Source of the DNA: Neurospora tetrasperma FGSC 2508
Lineage: Eukaryota > Ascomycota > Sordariomycetes > Sordariales > Sordariaceae
Assembly: GCF_000213175.1 (NCBI RefSeq)
Contig: NW_009799099.1
Span: 4,094,473 to 4,158,472, forward strand
DNA: 64,000 nucleotides
Reading direction: 5' to 3'
Position 1 is the stretch's first letter, and each line of letters opens with the position of its first letter. This document shows, in pieces, positions 1 to 11,405 of the stretch. Under the pieces are notes generated by a model, which saw only the letters and a list, made by a program, of their open reading frames with translations, made no database searches and had not been told where the DNA came from. Both the position numbers and the translations under genes were made by a program.

Positions 1-848
1 CTCTGCAGTGGGATCCAAATATTCATTCATGATTCCAGATGCTCCCCAGGACAACATAGATGGACGAACCGCAGGATGCAGGAATGGATGGCATTAGTTT
101 GGCGTTAGTTTGGAGTACTTTCACTTGTTCTGGGAGATAGGGATGATGGAAAATGGGTAAGGAAAATGACGGGGAGGAGGCGTATTGAGTTTTTGTTTTA
201 CAATAATGCCAGTTTCCTGGCTTCGGTCGCCAGCCCGTCCTGGCGCATACTCATCTATTCAGTTCGGCATTGTCGTGAATAGAGAGGGAGATGAATGAGG
301 ATACACATCACGTCGTTCTGGGAATACTCTTCTTTTGTTTCGGGTGTCAATCAAGTTCCATTGACGGATTGAGACCTAAAAAGTCCCTGATGGAGCATAA
401 TGCTTGTTATGCTCCATATTGACCGCAGAAAAACGATATACCCGGGGAATAGAAGTTCAAGAAGTACAGATATCGCCAAAGAAAAACCGAAACCACGCCA
501 AGTCAGAAGTTGTACATAACTTCGGTGTATAATGAAGACAATGATGAGAGAAAGAGAATGTGAAGTTGAAAGCAAATGCCGTACCGCCGCGCCTTGTCCA
601 GGCCAAACTCCACTCATCGCCATGGCTTTTACCTGCTTTCCTTTTCTTTCCTTTCCTCGCTTTCCTTCTTCCTTATGAAGGCCTTCACATTTTCCTCAAG
701 CCACAGATCCACGCCACCAAAACCAAACTCGTTGAATCATACATTCAACCTTTGTAAAACGCCGTCCGTAAACTCCTTCCTGGCTTGCTTGCGTTATCCC
801 ATCAATCCGTTCACTAAAAAACATGTCGAATCCAGACCAACTTCGTCA
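1..848. other. Intergenic region before the kinesin gene
   Basis: I see no convincing gene here. The short open frames lack family signatures and consistent splice signals. The right end should hold the 3' UTR of the minus-strand kinesin gene, whose stop codon is at 849. The left edge may belong to a gene outside the window. Confidence 0.5.
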
Positions 849-2955
849 TCATATGATGTTAGTCCTCACTCCCAGCGGTTTCCTGACGCCCAACTCATCC
901 AGAAACCTCGTCTTATCATCCCCGATCTTGCGTCTAAACATGCTCAAATCCTTGAGCAAACCACTCATATACTCGTTCATGTCATGAGCCTTTTCGCTGA
1001 GATCAATTGTATCTTCGTCGTCGTCGTCTTCTTCTTCGTAAGTGTCATAATCATCGTCATGTTCATAAATGAGACCTTGATCATCATCACTAGTGACGCC
1101 CCTGCCGCTGTCGACGAAGGGGTCGTCCACCAACTTATTTTCCGTTTTTCGGCCGTGGGCGGTACTAACCTCACCCATGGCCATCAGCGGCACGGTCGCG
1201 TCCCCCGCGGACATGGCCAGCGAGGTAGTGGGGAACGAAGACACCTTGATAGGGTTGCGAAGACTCTCCAAGGCCAACTTGAGATGCAACCGCAACGCTT
1301 CATTTTCCGTTTGTAGAGACCGGATTTTGCCCTCGGCCACCAGGCTCTTCTCCTCCATCAACTGCTGCAGGCCTCGGACACGCGCTTGGTATTCCTCGAG
1401 CTGCTGTTCGGCGTCGAGAGCGCTCTTCTCACGGGTTTGGCTGTCGCTCACAACCAACTGTAACTGGCGGATCTCGGCGGCCATGGCGGCAATCTGGGCG
1501 TCGCGCTCGGCGGCGCTGACGCCATCGACTTGGTTGACCACGGCACGGGTGCGAATGCGCTTGGCTTGGTCGGCGTAGCGGAGCGTCGAGAGCGTCTCGT
1601 CATAGTCGGTGGGGGAGATACAGGCTATCATGGCGGTTTTGGAGTTGCCGCCAAGGGAATCTTTGAGGAGCCAGGTGAGAATGCTGTCACGGTAGGGGAC
1701 CACTGAGTTGGCTGCCCCTGGTGTTCGTCCTCTTCCGGATTTTACGGGAGAAGAAGGGCGGCTTGCGCTTGACTTTGGATCGGCAAGTGCGGCGATGACA
1801 CGCCCTAGAGTGGTCAGGGACTTGTTGATATTGCTCCCCTCACGGAGGCGTTGGCCAGTGGCCTCGGTGGACTTTGCTCGTTCGCTGCCAGCTAAGTCGA
1901 CAAGGCGGATACGACTGCTGCGCTCTGTGGTATCATCTGTCTCCAGGTCGTGGTGGATCTGCTTGAGCATAATAGTAAAGACGGCGTGGCTGCGGCTACT
2001 GGTGTCGTTCATCTTGGTGCTGGCTACTGTGCGACTTCTATCGCCAATACGCATCCACCTGATGATCTCTTGGAGACCTCGCACGGGAACCTCGGTCAGG
2101 TCTTTGACATATGGGCCCTCGGTAGGAGATTCGCGGACTTTGAGGTAGTATGGCGGCTTGTTGGGCACGACGGGAGCGAGAAGGTCTCGCACATGTTCAT
2201 TGTAAACTTCGAAATAGCTGACTTTGACATTATAGCTGATATTAGGCGTCTCGTCCTGGGCGGAAGCAATGCGCTGGAACAAATCTTCGCAAGTTCTGGG
2301 GATAAGTCCGGGTTGATCGGGCGTTCCCATCATGGTATAAGACTTTCCCGAGCCAGTCTGACCGTAGGTAAAGATACAGGTGTGGTATCCTTCGAAGTTG
2401 TGATCGAGGAATTCCTCGCCCAAGCTGTCGTAGACATGCTCCTGTGTCGCGTAGTGCTCGTCTTCTGTATTATGACTCCAGAAGCTTTTGTCAAAGGTAA
2501 ACGACTTCTCCTCCAGTACCCTGCGAGTCCGGGCACCTCGAGCATTAGCGAAGTCTGTCTCCTGGGGAACCAGAAGGGATGTTCGTTCTGTTGCCGGGTC
2601 CATCTCAACAATGCATTTAGCATTGCGCTCGAGTTCTATGATAAGCATACGTGTTAGCATAAGAGTGAGCAGTGTCTGGTGGTGAAATAAACACATGGAT
2701 TTCCAACTTACCGCGAGGCAAAAATGCTCTTACTCTCACCACCACCCGAACATTTGCCCCGGGGTCCTTGGGAACGAAAGATGAAGCCGTGTCATCTCGA
2801 GGACGCAAAGTCGGAGTCGAGACATTGGAGCGGGTCTGCCGCTGGTGGACGTCGAGGGAGTTCGGCATGAGGCGCGGGTCCAAAGATATGTCGTATAAAG
2901 TATCTTCGATATCAACAATGGTGTTGCGAAAGCGCAGCCGAAGAAGGTTGAACAT
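849..2955 (-). CDS. nkin3: Short kinesin-3 (Unc104/KIF1-related) motor, Nkin3-like
   Basis: Microtubule motor ATPase. Exons read on the minus strand are 2955-2712 and 2635-849; the donor is GTAAGT, the acceptor CATAG, and a GCTAAC branch point lies between them. The join restores an ...LPRELERN... reading and gives 676 residues. The motor domain spans about residues 55-450, with P-loop GQTGSGKS (173-180), switch I NDTSSRSH (291-298) and switch II DLAGSE (328-333). A Ser/Pro/Arg-rich basic insert of about 24 residues sits where kinesin-3 proteins carry the lysine-rich K-loop. A coiled coil (about 456-540) and an acidic stretch (about 606-626) follow. No FHA or PH domain is present, unlike full-length Unc104. 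From memory, Neurospora has such a truncated paralogue, Nkin3, linked to mitochondrial transport; assigning it here is inference. The start is uncertain: an in-frame ATG at 2868 is an alternative. Confidence 0.88.
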
Positions 2956-4204
2956 GTAAGATGGATGCTATCCTTGAATGATCGAGTCGTAAGTAAGGTA
3001 GTCGGGCGGGTGCTGGGGAGGGGTGCTGCTGCTTCCACTTATTGAAGACCACGCACCAACCTGGATGCCCACCCACACTGACAAAGGCAGGTGAGGTCGA
3101 GGCACCTAGGTGTAGTGACTCTGCTGCTGCTGCTGCTGCTGTGGTAGATGTAGAGGTACCTAGCTGTAAGTGGAAGCTGTGTGACTACCTACCTACCTGC
3201 CGTGTGTAAGGGAAAGGCTCGTTGCGCCCTACAGCACAGCACAACTTCCACATTCATATGCTTTTGGTGACAAGGGAGCAGGGATCGGGCCAATGTTTAC
3301 ACTGCAATGGGGGTTGCAGTTGCCAGGGCGAACCAAGGATGGTGTTGGTGTCCTGCAGTAGCGCTGAATCCGGGGGAGACTCGCGCTCGTGCTGTCAGGT
3401 AGAAACAACCAGTAGAGCGATACGTGCTGAAGGTGCTTGAGGAGCAAAATTGCGACTTCAGTGGGCAGTGATGGAGAGAAAAAGCAGGAAAGTTCACAAA
3501 CCTGCTCCTCAAAGGTTTCAATGCTTATCCCCCCCAGAGTCTGCGAGCTAGGAGCAGAATTTCGATGATGCAAGTAGCTCGGGATGCAGGTACGTTTGGA
3601 CCTGCCCTACCAGAGATCGTGTACCACAGGACCTCGATGCCAAGATGGGCTGGATTCTGCAAGGGGTTTAGTGGGCCGTTTGTTGACGTGCATTTGGCAG
3701 GCGGAGGAGTCTTTCTTCCTGCCACGGCAGCTCCCGTTGCTTAATCACCAAATCAACAAGACTGGATCGCGCTTTCATTGTGGTACGTCATTGGGGTTGG
3801 GGAAGTCCAGATCAGGTTTCAGTACTAGGTTATTTTGATTTCAAGCAGAGTTTAAGTTCACTCAAAGTTCGAAGCTGGTGACAAAAGTAAGCAGGATCTC
3901 GAGACTCGTGGACGCCGAAGAAGACAAACGACAGAGTACATACCGCGCATGAGTGGACGTCTTCTTGTTCGATATTTCTATGCAACATTCGGCGGCCAAG
4001 ACGCCGCCATCCGAGCGACATGTTTCTGAAAACAATAATTCCCAATACAACCCAGCAACCAACAACCAAGAGAACACGAACCGTGTGCCAGAACCACACA
4101 CCATCTCGCAAAAACGCCTAAACGCTAGACAACACGCAAACTCCAGTAACTGCAAGTCACACCTCCGTGACACGATCACCCAACGCCATATACACCTCTC
4201 TAGT
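2956..4204. other. Intergenic region between two minus-strand genes
   Basis: About 1.25 kb that should contain the promoter of the kinesin gene and the 3' UTR of the PPPDE/thioredoxin/PUL gene. It holds a (CTG)7 run at 3121-3141 and a TACC/TAGG-rich patch around 3105-3200, including CACCTAGGTG and repeated CTAC units. I see no supported gene. Confidence 0.5.
3121..3141. repeat. (CTG)7 microsatellite
   Basis: Seven perfect CTG units in the upstream region of the kinesin gene. It is not inside a supported coding frame. Confidence 0.9.
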
Positions 4205-6075
4205 CTAGGGCTTATTCAATCCTTTACCCAACAACTCGCTCCCAACCTCATCGATCAACTTCATATCAGGGAAAGCCTTTTTCTTTTCCAGTATGCTGTT
4301 CCCAGCATCCATAGTTCTCAACAGATCCGAGAGCTCGCCGTCAAGTGGCATCCGATAGGCAAGGTATCCCAAAGCCAACAGCATACCTTCAAGCGCTTCA
4401 CCCGAAGATTCTTCCTGGGCGATGGCCTCCAGAATGGAGGCTGCCAGCTCGATCTGGTCGTCTTGCGGAAGCACGTCGCCCGGCCCATCCTGTCTCTTGC
4501 GACTGTTCGCCAGCGCGATGTTGAAAAGCAGAGATGCCGCTGCTACCCGCACGTTGTTATGGTTGTCGTCGAGGAAGCTGGCTGAGACGAGCTGCGTGAG
4601 GCAAGTTCGTAGCTTGTCGTTGCTGAGAACCTCATCGGCGTACAATTGGCTGGAAAAGAGGTTGCAAGCCATCTGTAGGGTAACTAAGCGAAGAGCGTAT
4701 GGGCACTCCTTCAGGTCGTTGACGTGCTCGAGCAGCGCTGTAACGGTCCCGTGTACCACCTCCTCGGCCAGATATCCGCTGAAGCGAGGATCGACAAGAC
4801 CGATCCTCATCAAATCGACGACCGTAAAAAGGGTATCCGTAGGTACGTTCTTGATTGACTGGCGCACAAAGGTTGTGAAGGCGGCCATATCGGGCAGTGT
4901 CGCCTCTGCAGGCCCGTCTTGCGATCGAGCCTCGATAAAATGTTTCACACCCTGGACTGCTGGGTTCTCGGCGTCTGAGCCCATTTTCGCAAGCAGTTTC
5001 TCCAGCGGCGGAACTTTAGTGTAGAGGACCGGTTTCGTTCCAGGATTCGAGAACGTTGGGAGGTTCAAAGACTGGTGCGCATGAGCTGGCCACGCCATCT
5101 GAACCAGAAGACGCACGTTTCCCTGCAGCGCTCCTCGGTCTGCACCGCTCCATCGGTTTTCTTGCTTGCCCTTCAAAAAGGTGACAAACGTAGGTGTTGC
5201 GCTGACCAAGTATGCGCTTCCCACGTCAAAGGCGGCCGAGACATCGACCTTGATCAAAACACCCTTGTCTCCTACCTCAGCTGCTAGCTGATCGTAAAGA
5301 GGGTAAAGCACCTTGCATGGTGGACAGGTTGCTGAAGTGAAGAAGACCACAGCGCACGAGTTCTGAAACTTCTCCAAAAGAGACTGGAGCTCATTCAGGC
5401 TGGTGACATTGTGAACCTTGCCCTCGTGGTGGTGTAGTTCGGCTTTTGGTTTAGAAGTGCTCCCAGGGGTGTTTTGCTGAATACCCAAAATACCACCGCC
5501 ACGCTTGTTGGCGTGAATTTGCTGGTTGAGCATAGGCATCAGCATCTGTCCCATGGGCGAGCTGAGCACCGTCTGGGGCATGTTGACGATGTAGTCGGGA
5601 ATGCCCTTTCCAAGGAGAAACGTCGCTAGGTCATTAGAAAAGTTGTTGCAGTTATGTGTCCAAAGATCATACGTCTGTTGTTGTCGAGGAGGCGGTCAGT
5701 GGCTGTTCTCACTTTAAGCAAGTAGGATCCCATCCTCACTTACCTCGACTGTGTAAATTTCTCTCAGTGAATCTAAATACTCCTCGATCACTTCCATTGG
5801 CACTAGAAGCAATATTGTCAGCACATCGAACTTTTGAGTAGTCCTGAGACTAGATGCTTACACTCAGTCTTTCCCAGATACATCTCCTCCAAAGGCCGCC
5901 CGAGGTGCGAAGATCCCGGGATGATGGAGACGATGTTGCCATCGTACACATATTCCCTTCCGTTCAATTGAATTGAGGTATGGTAAACAGCGTCTAACTG
6001 GAAACCGAGAAGACCGACGGACATTTGTTTCGCCAAACCTCGTGAGAGGTCATAAACAAGCAGGTGGACATCCAT
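4205..6075 (-). CDS. PPPDE peptidase - thioredoxin - PUL domain fusion protein
   Basis: Predicted ubiquitin/SUMO-pathway thiol peptidase (DeSI/PPPDE superfamily) fused to a thioredoxin and a PUL domain. Exons are 6075-5862, 5802-5744 and 5674-4205, with clean GT...AG borders, giving 580 residues. The PPPDE domain covers about 1-125: the catalytic His is H32 (VYHTSI) and the catalytic Cys is C100 (THNCNNFS). The thioredoxin domain covers about 175-290 with active site CPPC at 208-211 and the cis-Pro segment SATPTF. The C-terminal part, about 310-580, is Leu/Ala-rich and helical, and matches the PUL domain expected to bind Cdc48/p97-type ATPases. The second intron falls just before the exon carrying the catalytic Cys. 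In PUL proteins the helical repeat recruits the unfoldase, so a role in ubiquitin or SUMO removal coupled to redox state is plausible, but that is inference. Confidence 0.88.
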
Positions 6076-7534
6076 GTTGCAAATTAGTTTGGTGTTTGTA
6101 CCGGTACTCGAACGGGACGTGGTATTATTGGTGGTGTATGTCGAGGAAACGAACGACAAAAGACTCGACGTGAGTGCTAAAAAGTGCCGTTGAATATTGT
6201 AGTTGGGATGAGAACGAGGAGGAGAAGGGAAGTAATAGGTATGTAAGCGTTTATATCTCGGTGGTTCTCAAAAGAGGCAACAGTGGTCACGAAGTCGTGG
6301 AATCATCCTTCTGGAAGACGAAAGAAACGGCAAGGTACCTGGTACTTGCTTACCTACACTATTCTATGCCGTGGGGCGAGGACGCATTGCTGGAGTTGCC
6401 TGGGCCACGTCAAAGACAAACAGCACCTAGGTAGTCCGCATCATCATCACCACAAAATGTGTCTCCTGTATCAGCAGTCCTTACTCAAGAGGCGGCACCA
6501 AAGAGTTAAGCGCCTTGAAGAATCTGTGATTGCATATACAGTCACACTCTTCATGATGATCCAGCATGGCTGCAACAAGTTGCAGAGTCTCCTCGGAACC
6601 TCTAGCTGTTGTAGGTATTCCATCACTAACAAATTCCATTGCTGGCCCCTATTCGCAGTACACTACTACTATGGTGATATGGGTAAGTTTAACCCGTGGG
6701 CCAGGTCGTTGACCACACAGTGCTCACGAAGCGTTGGCTGTGGTGGTCCGTGCCAGGTACGTGACAAGGGGGTTTTACTTTGGCTCGCAACCGCAGTAGG
6801 AAGTCTGGGGACCTGAGAACCTTATTGGCTGTCAAGCAGGGGTTCGTCCCGCGTCCCGCGCTACAGCCCGAACCGGCTGGCGCGACGCCACATCCAGACC
6901 CTCGCTGTCCAGGGGGCACCTGGCATCCGCAGAATCATCACTGTATGAGAAAGACTCAGGCACCGTTACCGGAGAGCGGGAGGAGGACTGGAGAGACTGG
7001 AGTGAGGAAAGATTCACGATTCGTCCCAGGGGCGGCCTGCCACTGAATTGTACTTTTTTTATGTAACATTCTGCCAGAAAGCGGAAAGATCCAACAAGCC
7101 AAATCTCCCATCTGCAGCGTCAACCAAGAAGAAGTGCTGAAAGCTTTCAGACCCAAACCCACTGCTGAATCCTCAACCCCTATTCAAAAGAAATCAGATC
7201 CCATCTGGACCTGAGTCTTGAATGTCGACAAACAACAACAAAGCGCTGTAGACTATCACAGTTTCTAGTCCAATTCCCACCCTTGCCTTTGGCCCATTCT
7301 CGTCTGTCGTTGACCTCTTGTATTTCTTGTCTGGCATGTGCAACGGCTCAAAAAACAACCTGGTTTATCGCTACTTATCGGAGTCTCGACCAGGCCCACC
7401 CACACAGTTGGAGATCCCGCTAGGTCCTCACCTCCTCGAATCTCCGCGTTCCTCGCTAGGTTGAACGCATCGACCAACTCTTGTCCCTCCACCCCCCCAT
7501 ATTCATATTCATAAGTGGCTCGGTCCCTTTCCCT
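6076..7534. other. Divergent promoter region
   Basis: About 1.46 kb between the minus-strand PPPDE fusion gene and plus-strand gda1, expected to hold both promoters and 5' leaders. Small open frames occur, but none has recognisable domains or paired splice sites. A CACCTAGGTAG motif lies near 6425. Before the gda1 ATG the frame stays open back to a TTG at 7481, but no upstream ATG lies in that stretch. Confidence 0.5.
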
Positions 7535-9349
7535 ATGAGGCGCACGTCGGTCTCCCTGCCGACCAAGCACGTAGCTCACGATCCCCACGAGAAGCCCGAC
7601 CGCTACCGCCGTGACCAGCACAATCAGGAACCGGCAAGCGTCTTCATCAGGATGCAGAACGCTTGGATGTCGCAGTCGCAAAAGGCGCGCTACCTGAAGA
7701 CGGGCGCAATCGTCTTTGCCGTTCTCTTCCTCTTCTACCTCTTTTCCCCATCAGGCGTTGAAATCTCTGGTGCCGATGGAGGTAAGCAAGCATCTTACTA
7801 CGAAATTGGTTTACACAAGTCCAAATACTTACAACCTGACTTCACCAGGCCCTTCTCAAGGCAACCAGGGCCAAGTACCCTCCGACTCGTCCTATGGCAC
7901 CGACCGATGCACAAGATCCTTCTCCAAGGAGAAGCCCATCGTGCAGTATGTTTCCATGATCGACGCCGGCAGTACTGGTTCCCGTATCCACGTCTACAAG
8001 TTCAACAACTGCGGCCCCGCCCCCGAGCTGGAGGGAGAGGTTCTATTCAAGATGACTGCCAAGATCGAGGGCCAGAGCAGCGGACTGAGCGCGTATAAGG
8101 ACGATCCTTTGGCCGCTGCTAAGAGTCTGGACCCCCTGATGCAGGCTGCCCTCGAAGTCATTCCCGATAAGCTCAAGGCCTGCAGTCCCGTCGCCGTCAA
8201 GGCTACCGCCGGTTTGCGCCTGATTGGTCCCGAGAAGAGCCAGAAGATCCTGGATGCAGTCCGCGAGCACCTTGAGAACGACTACCCCTTCCCCGTGGTC
8301 TCCAAGGAGGAGCATGGCGTTGCCATGATGGACGGTGCCGACGAGGGTGTCTACGCTTGGATCACGGTCAACTACCTCCTCGGCAAGATCGGCGGTCCCG
8401 ACCACAGCCCCACCGCAGCCGTCTTCGATCTCGGCGGCGGTTCCACCCAGATCGTGTTCGAGCCTACCTTTGAGGGCCTTGCCAGCGGCGGCATGCCCCA
8501 GAAGCTGGCCGACGGCGACCACAAGTACGAGCTCAACTTTGGCGGCCGCAAGTTCGACCTGTACCAGCACTCGCATCTGGGTTACGGTCTCATGTCGGCC
8601 CGCAACGCCATCTTCGCCACTCTTGTCAACGACCTCTTCGAGCTTAACAAGCAGGACAAGTCGTGGATGCAGAAGCCCGTCATCAACCCTTGCTTCTCGA
8701 CCGGCATGACCAAGACCGTCAAGGTGCCCCTCGGCGACAGCCACCCGCTCGGCCCCAAGGTTGAGCTCAACATGACGGGCCCCTCGACCCCGGCCCCCGC
8801 CCTGTGCCGCAGCTTGGCCGAGCGCATCCTTAAGAAGGATGCCGAGTGCAAGCTTGCCCCGTGCTCCTTCAACGGCGTCCACCAGCCGCAGATCGCCAAG
8901 ACGTTCGCCCGCGAGGACATTTTCTTGCTGTCCTATTTCACTGACCGTACCCAGCCGCTCGGCATGCCCGAGTCGTTCACCCTCCGCGAGATGCACGACC
9001 TGGCCGCCCAGGTGTGCGGCGGCGAGCAGAGCTGGGATGTATTCACCAGCGTGCCTGGTGCGCTGGAGGAGCTCAGCGACAGGCCCGAGCACTGCATGGA
9101 TCTTAACTTTATGCTTGCGCTTACGCACACGGGTTACGAGATGCCGATTGATCGCGAGGTCAGGATTGCGAAGAAGATTAAGGATAACGAGCTTGGCTGG
9201 TGCCTTGGTGCTAGGTAAGTTAATGCATTTTTGGTGCTGTTCCTTCCTAGGTCATAGAGATGCTAACATGGTATTTTTTTTCTTGCTACAGCTTGCCATT
9301 GCTCTCTCAGTCCTCCGGCTGGAAGTGCAAGATCAAGGAGATCCACTAA
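7535..9349 (+). CDS. gda1: Golgi guanosine diphosphatase (GDA1/CD39 family)
   Basis: Hydrolyses GDP to GMP in the Golgi lumen, which drives GDP-mannose exchange for protein and lipid glycosylation. Exons are 7535-7781, 7849-9214 and 9292-9349; the joins restore G|GC and AG|C codons and give 556 residues. It is a type II membrane protein: a cytosolic basic N-terminus, a signal anchor at about 54-70, then the lumenal domain. Apyrase conserved regions are visible: DAGSTGSR at 121-128, ATAGLRL at 201-207, the GADEGVYAW segment, and DLGGGSTQ at 276-283. The C-terminal exon encodes only about 19 residues, including a Cys that may pair in a disulfide. The upstream neighbour is divergent and the downstream gene is convergent. 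Confidence 0.95.
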
Positions 9350-9926
9350 ATTGCCTCTGATTAGCTGGAAGCTTCTGACCAACCTGACGATGAACATGTA
9401 TTTTCTTCTATAACTTCAAGAGACGTCACGAAAGTATTGGTGGACGCTCTCCATCACCATGCTGCTCCATCGACTGGGCAGATGATAATACGTGCTTCAT
9501 CACTTCAATACAAGCATGGGGAGAGGGGTAATCGACGAACGATCAATCATGGGTTTATACAACGCAGAGATCGGATGACAGAAAATGGGAAACGCCAACG
9601 CTAACTGATGAAAGAAAAATACCAACTAAACCAGCATAATGCGAGTTGGGACGGGATGACACTTGGGATAAAAATCATAGATATAAGGGCTATCGGCCAC
9701 CTCATGGGATGATGGGTGATCAAGGTAGCTTGTAGCTTTGTCCTAATTAAGATGTAATTTTTTGTCTGCACCGCCTATTGCTCCCACCCATTCAAGATCT
9801 GTTCTGTTTTGGCCCCTTGTCCCAATGCCCCCTTCCAGTACGATTAAACATTCACCCCTCCCGCCTCTTCCTTCTCATAACCCACCTCCATCATTCACCC
9901 CCTCGCCCACCACCACCAGATTCTCC
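9350..9926. other. Convergent 3' intergenic region
   Basis: A stretch of 577 bp between the convergent gda1 and magnesium-chelatase-like genes. It should hold both 3' UTRs and polyadenylation sites. I see no gene. Confidence 0.6.
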
Positions 9927-10584
9927 CTACTGGGGAACAGCAACCATGCCCAGTACATCCTCAATCACCTCCTCCGGCCCGACCCCTTCTAACATGGCCT
10001 CAACAGCCGCCGGCTCGCTGCCCCATTGCATGCTCCTCTCCCCCTCGGGGGATGCCACTATCTCGATGCGGTGCAGGTAGACCTTCTTAGCCGCCAACCC
10101 AACCAGCGCCGGCGTGACGAAATCCAACCCGTGCAGCGGCGCCAAGCTCCTCATAAGCTGTTCGAAATGCTTGGTCGCCTGGGGCGTGATGCCACCGCTA
10201 ACAGCCCGGTGCATGCGCAAAAAGGCGACAATGTTCATTTGGTAGCGGCGGACGTCGATGTCCACGCATACATTGAGTGAGAGTTGGGCGAGGTGGGCGA
10301 TTTCGGAATCGGAGAGAAGTGGCGGTTCGAGACCTTCGGTTGGACCGACGGCTGTGGGATCGTTGCTGTGGAAGGTGAGTTGGGGGGAGAGGGACACTCC
10401 AGCTCCCAAGCGACCTGGACCGAGACCAGGTCCGCTAAGGGCAGAGTGATAGGATTCGTTGATTAAACCACTGTTTGCCATGCTTCCCACGCCCCTCTTG
10501 ACAACGCTGCTTCCCGAGTCGGTCGAGACTTGGTCATCATCGGCCTTGGCATAAGGGCTGTCGTCGCCATCGTCGTCGTCGTCG

Positions 10585-10646
<62 letters not shown>

Positions 10647-11405
10647 CGCAACACCCAATTTTCCCAGATGCCCGCCGAAGCCACCTGTACCGGCCCATCC
10701 TTCTTCCGCTTGTTCCTCGAGGTAGGCGAAACCATCTTCCGGATCGTGCCAGTGCGCAAGGTAGAGGAAGTCGTTCAGGTGGTGAGTGACTCGCGCCTGT
10801 CCGCCGCTTTCTGCGCCGACTACGGCCACGAAGAGGAACTGCTTCGGAGCGGTCTGGACGCTCGTTCGAGTGAAGAGGCGGCGCGCGCGCAGGAGTTCGA
10901 GGGCTTGGATTTGTACGGCGCGCGGGGCATGGTCGACGTTTTGGGCGAGGACAACATTGGCTATTTGCGTTGCCGGTGGTTGTTGTTGCTGCTGTGATGG
11001 TGGTGGCGGGTGGGCGGAAGAAGATGAGCCGGGAACATTTTGTTTCGAGGAAAAGTATGACCCAGAGCCGGAAGGTACAGAGCGGTGGGAGTGGTGGTGT
11101 TGGGGGTTGTTGCTGTTGTTGGGCAGTGGTGAGCTTGGTGGAGTGACGGGGACTAAGAGTGCTGCTGCGAATTCATCGAGTGTCATCTGCGAGTGACATG
11201 GGACGATGACGGGCGTGAGACCAAAGGTCTTGACGGTGGTCAGACATAGCTCTTTCGATAGGTCCTCGACAAAGTCGGGTTCGGTGCTGATCAGGCAGTG
11301 TTCCCGTGCGATGAGGGAAAGAAGGACGGCTAGCTCGAGATCGCTCAGGCTGTGTATTTTGTCCAGGAGTTCGGCTTGTTGTCGTTCCTTGATATCATCC
11401 TCCAT
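9927..11405 (-). CDS. Magnesium-chelatase-like (AAA lid-type) fungal protein with polyAsn tract
   Basis: A single-exon gene of 492 residues. The segment at about 140-200 (IANVVLAQNVDHAPRAVQIQ, then LELLRARRLFTR and APKQFLF) and a C-terminal helical part (about 370-492) resemble the lid region of ChlI/ChlD and MoxR-type AAA+ proteins that fungal genomes annotate as magnesium chelatase-like. I cannot see a Walker A P-loop, so ATPase activity is not supported. The first 80 residues are helical and conserved-looking. Two low-complexity inserts interrupt the protein: a Ser/Pro/His/Gln stretch (about 85-140) and an Asn21-Asp5 run (about 254-279). It is divergent from the Rab7 gene and convergent with gda1. 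The biological role is unknown; fungi make no chlorophyll. Confidence 0.75.
10584..10646. repeat. (GTT)21 / polyasparagine codon tract
   Basis: A perfect 21-unit GTT run on the plus strand, read as (AAC)21 = Asn21 in the minus-strand magnesium-chelatase-like gene, followed by five Asp codons. Such pure codon tracts are prone to length change. Confidence 0.95.

Noticed and set aside
8043-9128. A 361-codon open frame antisense to gda1
   Set aside because: It lies wholly opposite a clear GDA1/CD39 gene; strong GC3 bias in the sense gene leaves the antisense frame open. No family signature.
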